A stretch of 64,000 nucleotides of DNA, from the NCBI GenBank assembly GCA_964571235.1, contig CAZNAI010000004.1, forward strand, positions 434,001-498,000, read 5' to 3'. The translations under genes and the position numbers were made by a program. The notes beneath the pieces were generated by a model. That model made no database searches and was not told where the DNA came from. It was given only the letters and a program-made list of their open reading frames with translations. The DNA is from JACRAV01 sp964571235. Its GTDB lineage: Bacteria; Zixibacteria; MSB-5A5; GN15; FEB-12. Within the stretch, counting starts at the first letter, position 1; the number at the start of each line of letters is the position of its first letter. Of this stretch, positions 35,646-43,696 are shown one piece after another.

Positions 35646-36809
35646 ATGTCGAAACGCGACTATTACGAAGTCCTCGGGGTCGACCGAGCCGCCAACGAAG
35701 CTGAGGTCAAATCCGCCTATCGCAAGCTGGCGATGAAGTACCACCCGGATCAAAATCCGGGTAACAAGTCGGCCGAGGACAAATTCAAAGAGGCGACCGA
35801 AGCCTACGAAGTCCTCAAAGACGCCGACAAGCGCCGGATGTATGACCAATACGGTCACGCCGGGCTCGGCCAAGGCGGCGGTTTCGGCGGTGGTCAACCC
35901 GGATTTGAAGGGTTCGACATCAGCGACGCACTTCGCGCCTTCATGCGCGATTTCGGCGGTGGTGGCGGCGGATCGATCTTCGATGAATTCTTCGGCGGCG
36001 GTGGAAGTCGACGCCGCGCCAATCGTGGCGAAGACCTCCGCGTTCGCATAAAACTCACGCTTGAAGAGGTCGCCGAGGGAGTCGAGAAGACAATCAAAGT
36101 TAATCGCCAGATTAATTGCGATACCTGTGGCGGAAGCGGCCTGAAAGCCGGATCATCGCGCAAAACCTGCTCGCAGTGCAAAGGGGCGGGACAGGTGCGC
36201 CGTGTCTCACAGACCTTTCTCGGAACAATCCAACAGGTGACAACCTGCAATGTTTGTCGTGGCGCCGGTGAAGTGATCGCCGACCCTTGTCCCACTTGCC
36301 ACGGCGAGGGGCGACACGAGGGTTCATCCAAAGTGAATCTCAAAATCCCCGCCGGTGTATCGTCCGGAAATTACATGACCATTGCAAACATGGGAAACGC
36401 CGCGCCACGCCATGGCGAGCCGGGAGATCTCGTTGCAGTTTTTGAAGAGGAAGAGCATCAACTCTTCCGTCGCAATGGCGACAACATCGTTTTGGAAGTC
36501 CCCCTCCCATTTCCGATGGCGGCACTCGGCGGCGAGGTGATGGTCCCCACACTCAGCGGCGAGACTTCACTTAAAATTCCGGCCGGTACACAGTCCGGTA
36601 AAGTCCTCAAGATTCGAGGCAAAGGCATTCCCCACCTGCATCATTCGGGCCGTGGAGATCAACTTGTGGTTGTTACCGTCTGGGTGCCAACTCGTCTGAG
36701 CTCCGAAGACAAGAAAGTACTTGAAAAATTAGCGACGTCTGATTCATTCTCGCCGCCCAAAGGTGACCGTTCGTTCTTCGACAAACTCCGCGAAACGCTG
36801 GGAGTCTAA
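35646..36809 (+). CDS. dnaJ: Hsp40 co-chaperone DnaJ
   Basis: A full-length type I DnaJ (387 residues): J domain with HPD (KYHPDQNPGN, about 28-38), Gly/Phe-rich linker (about 78-115), and a zinc-finger domain with four CxxCxGxG-type motifs (CDTCGGSG, CSQCKGAG, CNVCRGAG, CPTCHGEG, about 160-215), then the substrate-binding C-terminal domain. It stimulates DnaK ATPase and delivers substrates. It follows dnaK by five bases; prmA starts eight bases downstream. Confidence 0.97.
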   Translation: MSKRDYYEVLGVDRAANEAEVKSAYRKLAMKYHPDQNPGNKSAEDKFKEATEAYEVLKDADKRRMYDQYGHAGLGQGGGFGGGQPGFEGFDISDALRAFMRDFGGGGGGSIFDEFFGGGGSRRRANRGEDLRVRIKLTLEEVAEGVEKTIKVNRQINCDTCGGSGLKAGSSRKTCSQCKGAGQVRRVSQTFLGTIQQVTTCNVCRGAGEVIADPCPTCHGEGRHEGSSKVNLKIPAGVSSGNYMTIANMGNAAPRHGEPGDLVAVFEEEEHQLFRRNGDNIVLEVPLPFPMAALGGEVMVPTLSGETSLKIPAGTQSGKVLKIRGKGIPHLHHSGRGDQLVVVTVWVPTRLSSEDKKVLEKLATSDSFSPPKGDRSFFDKLRETLGV

Positions 36810-36816
36810 GATTCAA

Positions 36817-37683
36817 ATGGCGAACACCACCGAGAGTTTCATAGAAGTAACAGTTCAGGTGCCACGTGAGCACTGCGACGCCATCTGCAATTACATTGTT
36901 GAGAATCTGACGACCGGCATGGTTTTGGAAGACGAAGAGGGGAGTGCTGAGACTGGGATCGTTTTTTATGTGCCCTCGGACAAAGCCGGATCGTATCGCC
37001 AGCCGTTCGAGACATACTTGAACGCAGTGATTGGTTCGGTACCACCCTTGCGAGAAAAGACCGTCAAAAATGTCGAATGGGAAGAACAGTATCGGGCATC
37101 GGTTGTCCCCATCTGGATCACCGATGATCTCTTGGTTCGCGCCCCCTGGCATCCCGCCGATCCAAACGCCAAATACGAACTTCTGATCGAACCGAAAATG
37201 GCCTTTGGTACGGGCACCCACGAAACGACCCGCAGTTGCCTGAAGATCATTCGCGCAAAATTTTCACAAGGACAGCGTTTTCTGGATTTGGGCTGTGGAT
37301 CGGGTATTCTCTCTATTCTGGCCGACAAAATGGGCGCTTCCTATATTAAAGCAATCGACTACGATCTGGTCGCGGTCGACAACTGCAAAGAGAATATCGA
37401 GATCAATAGTGTCAGCGCCGCTCGCGACGTGCTCTTCGGTTCCATCGAAAAATGTACCGGCGACTCGCCCTACGACTTTGTCTGCGCCAATATCATCAAG
37501 AGCACCATTCTCCCTATGCTACCACGGCTCGTGCAATTAACGGCACCAAAGGGGACGCTTGTCTTGTCTGGATTACTCGATATTGACGAGACCGACACAA
37601 CTGCGGCTCTGCAGTCGGCCGGAATGAATCAAATATCCATCATGCGCGACAACAAGTGGCTGACCTTTACAGCTCGTCGGTAA
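36817..37683 (+). CDS. prmA: Ribosomal protein L11 methyltransferase PrmA
   Basis: PrmA trimethylates ribosomal protein L11 using SAM. The substrate-binding N-terminal domain is followed by the SAM-binding core with EPKMAFGTGTHETTRSCL and LDLGCGSGILSILADKMGA, then the NPPF-like region CANIIKSTIL. Length 288 residues. The frame opens at 36763 inside dnaJ, but ATG 36817, after GGGAG, gives the usual N-terminus. dnaJ-prmA-rsmE is a common gene order. Confidence 0.93.
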   Translation: MANTTESFIEVTVQVPREHCDAICNYIVENLTTGMVLEDEEGSAETGIVFYVPSDKAGSYRQPFETYLNAVIGSVPPLREKTVKNVEWEEQYRASVVPIWITDDLLVRAPWHPADPNAKYELLIEPKMAFGTGTHETTRSCLKIIRAKFSQGQRFLDLGCGSGILSILADKMGASYIKAIDYDLVAVDNCKENIEINSVSAARDVLFGSIEKCTGDSPYDFVCANIIKSTILPMLPRLVQLTAPKGTLVLSGLLDIDETDTTAALQSAGMNQISIMRDNKWLTFTARR

Positions 37684-37689
37684 CCTGCC

Positions 37690-38436
37690 ATGTCAGTTCC
37701 GGTATTCTATGCTCCGCCGGATACTCGCCGTGATACTCTCATAACTTTACCGGCTCAGGAATCTCACCATGCCATTGCCGTTATGCGATTGGAGGTTGGT
37801 GCGCGGGTCATGATCGTCGACGGTTGCGGCATGGGGTACCGAGCCGAAATCATATCGGCCTCAAAAAAATCAGTAGAGGCCCGCATCATCAGCGAGGTCC
37901 GCAATTTTGGGGAGCCGACGGTGAGACTCACTTTCGCCGGCGGACTATCGGCAGGAGTCAAGTTTGACACCGTTGTCGAAAAGGGGACAGAGCTGGGCGT
38001 GAAGCGTTTCGTCCCGGTCATATCAGAAAAATCAAAAGTGAAGCTCGACGATCCCACGCGCGCACTTGCTCGACGGAACCGTCTTGAGAAAGTAGCGCTC
38101 TCGGCTATGAAACAGTGCCGCCGTTCGTACCGACCGGAAATTGCGACACCCTTGACTCTGCGCCAATTTCTCGAAGAATCAGATCGCGGCGATGTCAATC
38201 TTGCCTTTGTCCCCGGAAACACTTCGGTGCCACTTGAGTCGATCAAATTTGACGGCCAAATAGGCCGGGTGACAATTCTGGTCGGGCCGGAGTCGGGCTT
38301 TTCCGAACCGGAAATAGAGAAAATCAATACTGCCGGGTTCAAAATGGTCAGCTTGGGGCCGAGAATACTCCGCACTGAGACCTCCGGACCGGCGGCTATT
38401 GCGCTGGTCATGCACGCCCTGGGCGAATTGAAATAA
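37690..38436 (+). CDS. rsmE: 16S rRNA m3U1498 methyltransferase RsmE
   Basis: A SPOUT-class methyltransferase of 248 residues that modifies U1498 of 16S rRNA. The N-terminal PUA-like domain (HHAIAVMRLEVGARVMIVDG) and the knotted SAM-binding C-terminus (ILVGPESGFSEPEIEKI, SLGPRILRTETSGPAAI) are both clear. It begins six bases after prmA, completing the chaperone/ribosome-modification operon. Confidence 0.93.
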   Translation: MSVPVFYAPPDTRRDTLITLPAQESHHAIAVMRLEVGARVMIVDGCGMGYRAEIISASKKSVEARIISEVRNFGEPTVRLTFAGGLSAGVKFDTVVEKGTELGVKRFVPVISEKSKVKLDDPTRALARRNRLEKVALSAMKQCRRSYRPEIATPLTLRQFLEESDRGDVNLAFVPGNTSVPLESIKFDGQIGRVTILVGPESGFSEPEIEKINTAGFKMVSLGPRILRTETSGPAAIALVMHALGELK

Positions 38437-38461
38437 TCGCCGATTTGCCGATAATCTGGGT

Positions 38462-39244
38462 ATGGAACTGATCTTCTATGTCTATGCCATTATTTTGGGG
38501 CTGATTTTCGGCTCGTTTCTCAATGTTCTGATCTACCGTCTCCCTCGGAACAAGCCGGTTGTACTGGCCCGCTCTGCCTGCCCCAATTGCGGCCACCAAA
38601 TAGCGTGGTACCACAATGTCCCGCTGTTGGGGTATCTTTGGCTCAGAGGGAAGTGCGCCAGTTGCCGAAAGCCGATTTCGATCCGCTATCCGCTGGTCGA
38701 GGCGACCAACGCCGCGATGTACTGCTTTTTTCTCTGGAGATTTGGGCTGTCAATTGATGCTTTGGTTTTCGCCGCTCTTGGTTCTGCACTGTTGGTCATT
38801 TTCCTGATCGACGCCGACTTTCAGATTATCCCCGATTCTATCACGCTCCCCGGAATTGTGGCGGGAATCGCGGTCTCTTTGATTCCCGGCGGATTGACCA
38901 TCGTACAGTCTCTCATTGGCGTTGCGGTCGGTGGCGGCGCACTGTACCTGATCGCGCTTGGGGGAGATTTCCTCTTCAAGAAGGAATCGATGGGAGGGGG
39001 CGACATCAAGATGGCCGCTATGCTCGGATCGTTCTTGGGATGGCAAAAAGTCCTGCTGGTTTTCATGACTTCGGCCGTCGTCGGGCTCGTTGTATCGATC
39101 GTCATAATGGCATTTTCCAAAGCACTCCGGAAGGAACGACTGATTCCATTTGGGCCATTTCTGTCTATCGCCGCGGTGATCGCAGTCGCTTGGGGAGATC
39201 AGATCATCCGGTACTATGTCGACAATTTCATGACTCGCCACTAA
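38462..39244 (+). CDS. Prepilin peptidase / N-methyltransferase (PilD/GspO)
   Basis: An inner-membrane aspartyl protease that removes the leader from type IV prepilins and methylates the new N-terminus. The cytoplasmic zinc-binding domain has four Cys (CPNCGHQIAWYHNVPL and CASCRKP), several membrane helices follow, and the catalytic Asp pair appears in LIDADFQIIPDSI and GGGDIKMA. Length 260 residues. Its substrates probably include the pilins encoded at about 63.2-64 kb. The sensor kinase gene follows 22 bases later. Confidence 0.93.
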   Translation: MELIFYVYAIILGLIFGSFLNVLIYRLPRNKPVVLARSACPNCGHQIAWYHNVPLLGYLWLRGKCASCRKPISIRYPLVEATNAAMYCFFLWRFGLSIDALVFAALGSALLVIFLIDADFQIIPDSITLPGIVAGIAVSLIPGGLTIVQSLIGVAVGGGALYLIALGGDFLFKKESMGGGDIKMAAMLGSFLGWQKVLLVFMTSAVVGLVVSIVIMAFSKALRKERLIPFGPFLSIAAVIAVAWGDQIIRYYVDNFMTRH

Positions 39245-39266
39245 TCTCTGGAAACGCAGAGGCGCC

Positions 39267-41117
39267 ATGTTCGGTAAAGCCCCGCGCAAATCTTTTCAGC
39301 ACCGCTTCGAATCCGAAGTCCATATCGGGCTACTGCTGATAATTTTCGTCCTGCTCTTTGTCGCCTTCTGTTCAAATCTGGTGATCTACCGGGCGAGAGT
39401 GCGCCTGACGGACGAGTGGACCACGCGCCTCGAATCAACTTCGGTGGTCATCGGACGGCAGGTAGCAGAGTATTTCCCCGGACCGGTCCCCGACTCCATA
39501 CTTTCGGCTCTGTGCCAGCGCCACGGTCTGGCCAATCTCTTCGCTGTCTCGACCGGACCCGAGAGCAATACGGAGCCAGCGAAACGAAAGTGGCTCGCGG
39601 CAATTGCCGGGACCGTTCCACCCGCTCGGATCGTCGATTTTGCAAACAAACTATTCACTGCCGAAATGGGTGAGCTTTCAAAACAAGTCGACGGCTCATA
39701 TTCGCTCATTACTTCGCCCACTTCAGTCAGCGGTTATCCCTGCATGATCATAACCGCGAAAATTCCCGAACTTGCCTATTTCGATCATGCCAGCGAATGG
39801 ATTCTCATTCTGACTGCACTTTCGGTAGTGTTCATCGGCGGACTCTATTTCTATCTCTCGCGCTTTATCTTCACGCCGTTTCGGAAGATTCGGCAGAAAG
39901 CGGAGCAGGCCGGCCGTTCGATCGAAATTGGGTCTAATGAAGCCGACGGAGTCGTGATCGAGTATCAGCGTATCATCGATGATCTCCACGCCAATCAAGA
40001 CGAATTGCTTCGTCTCAATGCCGAGATCAAAACACGGGCCGACTCCCTTGAGCAGTTTAACGAGTATATCTTGAGCTCGACTGAATCCGGTATGCTCACG
40101 GTAGATACAAGTGGCCGAGTCCTTGCGATCAATGCGACAGCCCTGCGACTACTTGGAGTTGCCGAAATGCCGGTTGCGCGGAGCGGAGAGGCGACACTGC
40201 CGGGTGGCCATCCTCTGGCACTGACTATTCAGCATGCCTTGGCCGATCGACAGGCAGTTTCTTACCGAGAGGAAGATTGGTCGGGCAAGAGTGTCGGAAT
40301 TAGTATGTCGTTTGTGAGAAACGAACAATCCCTCGTTGTGGGACTGTGGGTATTACTATTCGATTTGTCTGAAACCGCAAACCTCCGCAAAGAGCTTGAA
40401 AACAGGCAACGGCTGTCTGCGCTCGGAGAAATGGCCGGCGGCCTGGCGCACCAGCTACGCAATTCGATGGGCGCAATATCCGGATATGCCACTTTGGTGA
40501 AGAAGCATCTCGTCAAAACAGGAGAGCAGACGGGGCAGGCAGATTCGCTCATCGAGGAAACGAGGCAGGCCGATGAACTCATCAAGCGATTTCTCTCATT
40601 TGCCCGGCCGCTGGAGTTTGAACCAACAGCGGTGGTAGTGACCAGTCTGGTGTCTGAAATCGTCGCCGCTCTGGCTGTCCGTCCCGACTTTGCCCAAATC
40701 ACTTTCACTACTGAAATCAACTGTAGCGCACGGTGCCGGGCCATGATCGATCCACTCCTATTCAAACAAGCATTGTCGAACTTGATCGACAATGCCTCAC
40801 TCGCATACGACAATCGCGTCGGTGAAATTCAAGTAACAGTGTCTCAAACTGCCAATGAAGTTGTAATCGCCGTTCAAGATCGGGGGAGAGGGATTCCCGC
40901 TGATAAACTGGACAAAGTCTTTACTCCGTTCTACTCTTCGCGCCCCGACGGTACCGGTCTGGGGCTTCCACTCGCCGCGCGTATTGCCCAAATGCACAGT
41001 GGACGGCTCACGCTCCAATCATCCACCGGCGACGGCACAACGGCGATTCTCACGATCCCCGCTACTATTGAACATACAGCGCCCGAATCCGCGGCCACCG
41101 GTACTGCGGTTTCCTGA
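39267..41117 (+). CDS. Membrane sensor histidine kinase (NtrB/ZraS-like)
   Basis: A 616-residue kinase with two membrane helices (about 19-42 and 170-195) around a periplasmic sensor region, a HAMP-like linker, a PAS-like domain (about 255-370, YILSSTESGMLTVDTSGRV), a HisKA dimerisation domain with phospho-His about 395 in GEMAGGLAHQLRNSMG, and a HATPase_c domain (DNASLAYDN, DRGRGIPADKLDKVF, GTGLGLPLA). Its kinase core resembles partners of NtrC-type regulators. No regulator is adjacent; the sigma54 regulator at 18179 is a candidate partner. Located after the prepilin peptidase. Confidence 0.9.
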   Translation: MFGKAPRKSFQHRFESEVHIGLLLIIFVLLFVAFCSNLVIYRARVRLTDEWTTRLESTSVVIGRQVAEYFPGPVPDSILSALCQRHGLANLFAVSTGPESNTEPAKRKWLAAIAGTVPPARIVDFANKLFTAEMGELSKQVDGSYSLITSPTSVSGYPCMIITAKIPELAYFDHASEWILILTALSVVFIGGLYFYLSRFIFTPFRKIRQKAEQAGRSIEIGSNEADGVVIEYQRIIDDLHANQDELLRLNAEIKTRADSLEQFNEYILSSTESGMLTVDTSGRVLAINATALRLLGVAEMPVARSGEATLPGGHPLALTIQHALADRQAVSYREEDWSGKSVGISMSFVRNEQSLVVGLWVLLFDLSETANLRKELENRQRLSALGEMAGGLAHQLRNSMGAISGYATLVKKHLVKTGEQTGQADSLIEETRQADELIKRFLSFARPLEFEPTAVVVTSLVSEIVAALAVRPDFAQITFTTEINCSARCRAMIDPLLFKQALSNLIDNASLAYDNRVGEIQVTVSQTANEVVIAVQDRGRGIPADKLDKVFTPFYSSRPDGTGLGLPLAARIAQMHSGRLTLQSSTGDGTTAILTIPATIEHTAPESAATGTAVS

Positions 41118-41126
41118 AATTTCCGC

Positions 41127-41154
41127 TTGGTCAATTCCTTATTCCTGTTATATT
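41127..41154 (+). promoter_or_regulatory. Sigma70-type promoter candidate for efp
   Basis: TTGGTC, 16-base spacer, TATATT, ending 27 bases before the efp start codon. Confidence 0.4.
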
Positions 41155-41181
41155 TGCCCCGCAAATTTAAGCGGAGGATTC

Positions 41182-41742
41182 ATGTACACTGTCTCGGACT
41201 TTCGGCGCGGCCTGGCTATTATCGTTGACGATCAGCCGTGGTATGTCGTCGAGTACTCGCACTTCAAAATGGGTCGTGGCCGGGCCAATATCCGGACCAA
41301 GCTCAAACACATCAAAACCGGCCAGGTGGTCGAAAAAGTCTTTTCCTCCAACGATTCTTTTCGCCCTCCCGATCTGGAACGCCGGACCATGCAGTTTCTG
41401 TACGCGATGGAGGGCGAGTATGTCTTCATGGACACCAAGACATTCGACCAGATCCACATTCCGGCTGAGAGTATCGAAGATACCCGCAAGTATCTGATCG
41501 ACAATCAAGACTATATCATTTTGTTTCTGGACAATCTGGCGATCAATATCGACCTGCCTGCTTCGGTAGTTTTGGTCGTTACCGAAACCGAGCCGGCCGT
41601 GCGCGGCGACACAGTTTCCAATGTCACCAAACCGGCCACTCTTCAAACCGGCGCCGAAGTCAAAGTCCCGCTTTTTGTAAAAGTGGGAGACAAAGTCAAG
41701 ATCGACACCCGCTCCGGCGAATATCTGGAACGCGCCAACTGA
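41182..41742 (+). CDS. efp: Translation elongation factor P (Arg-type)
   Basis: EF-P relieves ribosome stalling at consecutive prolines. The 186-residue protein has the three-domain EF-P fold, starting MYTVSDFRRGLAIIVDDQPW and ending DKVKIDTRSGEYLERAN. The loop that reaches the peptidyl-transferase centre reads KMGRGRANIRTKL, placing Arg 32 where E. coli has the lysylated Lys 34. Arg at this site is rhamnosylated in some proteobacteria by EarP; whether that applies here is unknown and no earP is in the window. ATG 41182 is preceded by GGAGG. Confidence 0.95.
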   Translation: MYTVSDFRRGLAIIVDDQPWYVVEYSHFKMGRGRANIRTKLKHIKTGQVVEKVFSSNDSFRPPDLERRTMQFLYAMEGEYVFMDTKTFDQIHIPAESIEDTRKYLIDNQDYIILFLDNLAINIDLPASVVLVVTETEPAVRGDTVSNVTKPATLQTGAEVKVPLFVKVGDKVKIDTRSGEYLERAN

Positions 41743-42395
41743 GAACGTCTCTTCGAGTCATCGGCGTCGACGAATCCGGCAAGGGGGATTTCTTCGGGCC
41801 GCTTGTTATTGCGGCACTGTTAGCATCAGATTCCGACAAAGACCGCTTGCGCATGCTCGGCGCCAAAGACTCCAAGACCGTCGCCGACAGCCGCGTGCTG
41901 GCGATTGATGTCGAACTGCGCCGCGAATTTACGCATGTCGTGATTGTGATTGACCCTCCCGAATACAACGACCGGTATGAAAAGATCAAGAATCTAAATA
42001 AGTTTCTGGCTATGGGCCATGCCGAGGCGATTACGACTCTTCTCGCCAAATCTCCCGCCGATCTGGCAATCTCAGACAAATTCGGCAAGACCGAGCTAAT
42101 CGAGGGCGAACTGGCTCGTCGTGGCGTTGATATTCGTTTGGATCAGTTCACCGGCGGTGAATCTATCGTACAGGTGGCGGCGGCATCAATCCTCGCCCGG
42201 GCTGAGTTCATCCGAAGCATGGCGAGATTGTCCGAAAAATTCGGGTTGGTGCTACCCAAAGGCGCCGCGACACAAGTTGATTCGGCCGGGAGAAAATTCG
42301 TCGCGCAACACGGTGTGGATAATTTGCGACAGGTCGCCAAGCTCCATTTCAAGAATTACGGCCGGGTCATTGCGCCGCGGTTAGCTGGTTGCTGA
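41739..42395 (+). CDS. rnhC: Ribonuclease HIII, catalytic domain only, apparent CTG start
   Basis: The product degrades the RNA of RNA:DNA hybrids. The signature GVDESGKGDFFGPLVIAA is that of RNase HIII (RNase HII has an EAGRG-type motif), and the rest of the catalytic domain is intact to GRVIAPRLAGC. There is no in-frame ATG, GTG or TTG before this motif; the first ATG (41847) would delete the catalytic Asp and Glu. The likely start is CTG 41739, overlapping the efp stop as CTGA, giving about 218 residues. The N-terminal TBP-like domain of longer RNases HIII is absent. Confidence 0.8.
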   Translation: MRTSLRVIGVDESGKGDFFGPLVIAALLASDSDKDRLRMLGAKDSKTVADSRVLAIDVELRREFTHVVIVIDPPEYNDRYEKIKNLNKFLAMGHAEAITTLLAKSPADLAISDKFGKTELIEGELARRGVDIRLDQFTGGESIVQVAAASILARAEFIRSMARLSEKFGLVLPKGAATQVDSAGRKFVAQHGVDNLRQVAKLHFKNYGRVIAPRLAGC

Positions 42396-42419
42396 CGTTT
42401 AGTAGTCAGATTTCAAACG

Positions 42420-42447
42420 AAAAGGCCGGCATTCCTGCCGGCCTTTT
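42420..42447. terminator. Bidirectional terminator between rnhC and the lipoprotein gene
   Basis: AAAAGGCCGGC and GCCGGCCTTTT arms, ATTCCT loop, with an A-run on one side and a T-run on the other. It lies between convergent genes. Confidence 0.85.
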
Positions 42448-42472
42448 GCATTTCACGCCTGTTGGATTCATC

Positions 42473-43228
42473 TCAGTTCGTTGCTACCAGAAGTCCTTCC
42501 GTTTGAGGCGTCGCGGAACCGTCGGCATTGGTCTCAAGCTGATACTTCACTAAGCCAACTTCCGGAGCATACCAGTAGAAATTTGTTGAGCCGCCGTAAC
42601 CGACATTCTTGATCTTGAGTGTCCCGGCAAATGTCCCAAGCGAACCGAGGGAAATAGTCTCGGTTCCAACCACAGTAAACGTGTTGCCCCCCTCGCTGGG
42701 ATAATTCTTGGCGCCGTATCCGCCGTTGGTCGCCGACGTATCTTTGTACCCGAACGGATTTATCCCGCCGGTTCCGATGTCAGTTCCCGTGCCGAGATTC
42801 CCGTTGGAATAACCGGTGACGTCATAATTGTAATACCTCGGCCAACTGGCGCCGATTTCGAACGGCAACGAGAGAATCTTCTCCGCCTCGGCGTTCGCGG
42901 TCTCGAGGTAATACAATGCCGAATCGGTCGCCACGAAATAGCTGGTGTCGGGAGATCCATTCGTGCTGATTACCCAGCGCACAGCGTGCGCATTGCCGAT
43001 CTGGACATTCCCGGACATCGTGAACGACTTTTGTTCAGTGACTCCCGCGCTTGTCACTGAAAAAATCGCGGTGGTACCTTCGTCCAGCGGAAAATAGTTG
43101 GTGATCTGACTGGACTGCGCTGAGCCCGGCCCGGAAACGAGTCGGTCAGTGCTTGAACATCCAGCCCACGCAAGCGCAACCACGGTGAGCGTTAGGCCAA
43201 ATCCGGCACGTATGAGATTCTTAGACAT
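42473..43228 (-). CDS. Hypothetical lipoprotein
   Basis: A 251-residue protein from ATG 43228 (GGGAGG about 11 bases upstream). The N-terminus MSKNLIRAGFGLTLTVVALA ends in WAGCSS, a plausible though non-ideal lipobox (Trp at -3). The mature part begins with a Ser-rich linker, then YFPLDEGTTAIFSVT, a pattern common in secreted beta-rich lipoproteins of this type, and ends QTEGLLVATN. It is rich in Gly, Thr and Asn. No family is recognised. It is divergent from the FMN riboswitch/rib operon. Confidence 0.7.
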   Translation of the reverse strand: MSKNLIRAGFGLTLTVVALAWAGCSSTDRLVSGPGSAQSSQITNYFPLDEGTTAIFSVTSAGVTEQKSFTMSGNVQIGNAHAVRWVISTNGSPDTSYFVATDSALYYLETANAEAEKILSLPFEIGASWPRYYNYDVTGYSNGNLGTGTDIGTGGINPFGYKDTSATNGGYGAKNYPSEGGNTFTVVGTETISLGSLGTFAGTLKIKNVGYGGSTNFYWYAPEVGLVKYQLETNADGSATPQTEGLLVATN

Positions 43229-43469
43229 ATGCAATGCTACCTCCCTACCCCGGCCTTTTGACCTGGGGTTCGATTGTTTTCCGCATAAGCTACCCGCAAC
43301 ATCGGTGCCGCTCAGGTCGCCCCGCGTAACCAGAAGCATTTCTTGGCGTTACGACTTGCTCGGCAAGGATTTCCGAGGGCATTTCCCGTGAAACTGTAGG
43401 GTTCGCGCCACAGTTTTTGGGGACACTTTACGGGACAAAACGGCGAGTCGGACAAAAGTCCCGGACCTG

Positions 43470-43497
43470 TTGCGGAAGTCCCGTTGTTTCTTATATT
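43470..43497 (+). promoter_or_regulatory. Sigma70-type promoter candidate for the rib operon
   Basis: TTGCGG, 16-base spacer, TATATT, ending 12 bases before the first paired base of the riboswitch. This is the expected position for a riboswitch transcript start. Confidence 0.55.
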
Positions 43498-43507
43498 GAA
43501 CTAACAA

Positions 43508-43627
43508 ACGTCTTCGGGGTGAGGTGAAATTCCTCGATCGGCGGTAAAGCCCGCGACCCGGCAGAAAGAGCCGGTTGAGCCTGGGAAGTTCAGGCGCCGA
43601 CGGTACAGTCCGGATGGTAGAAGACAA
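43508..43627 (+). ncRNA. FMN riboswitch (RFN element)
   Basis: The segment has the conserved RFN blocks: P1 arms GTCTTC (43510-43515) and GAAGAC (43620-43625), then CGGGGTGAGGTGAAATTCC, GATCGGCGGTAAAGCCCGCG, AGAGCCGGTTGAG, and GACGGTACAGTCCGGATGG. FMN binding to such RNAs switches off riboflavin genes. It lies directly before ribD, with a terminator between, so the mechanism is probably transcription attenuation. Confidence 0.95.
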
Positions 43628-43670
43628 GGTTGCCGGTTGCCGTTTTGGCAATCGGTACTGCGCTGTACAC

Positions 43671-43696
43671 CCCCGAACTAAGTTTGGGGTTTTTTT
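43671..43696 (+). terminator. Riboswitch-controlled attenuator terminator before ribD
   Basis: CCCCGAAC and GTTTGGGG arms (one G-T pair), loop TAA, then seven T residues (43690-43696). The ribD GTG begins at the base after the T-run, so termination would occur right at the start codon. Confidence 0.85.
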
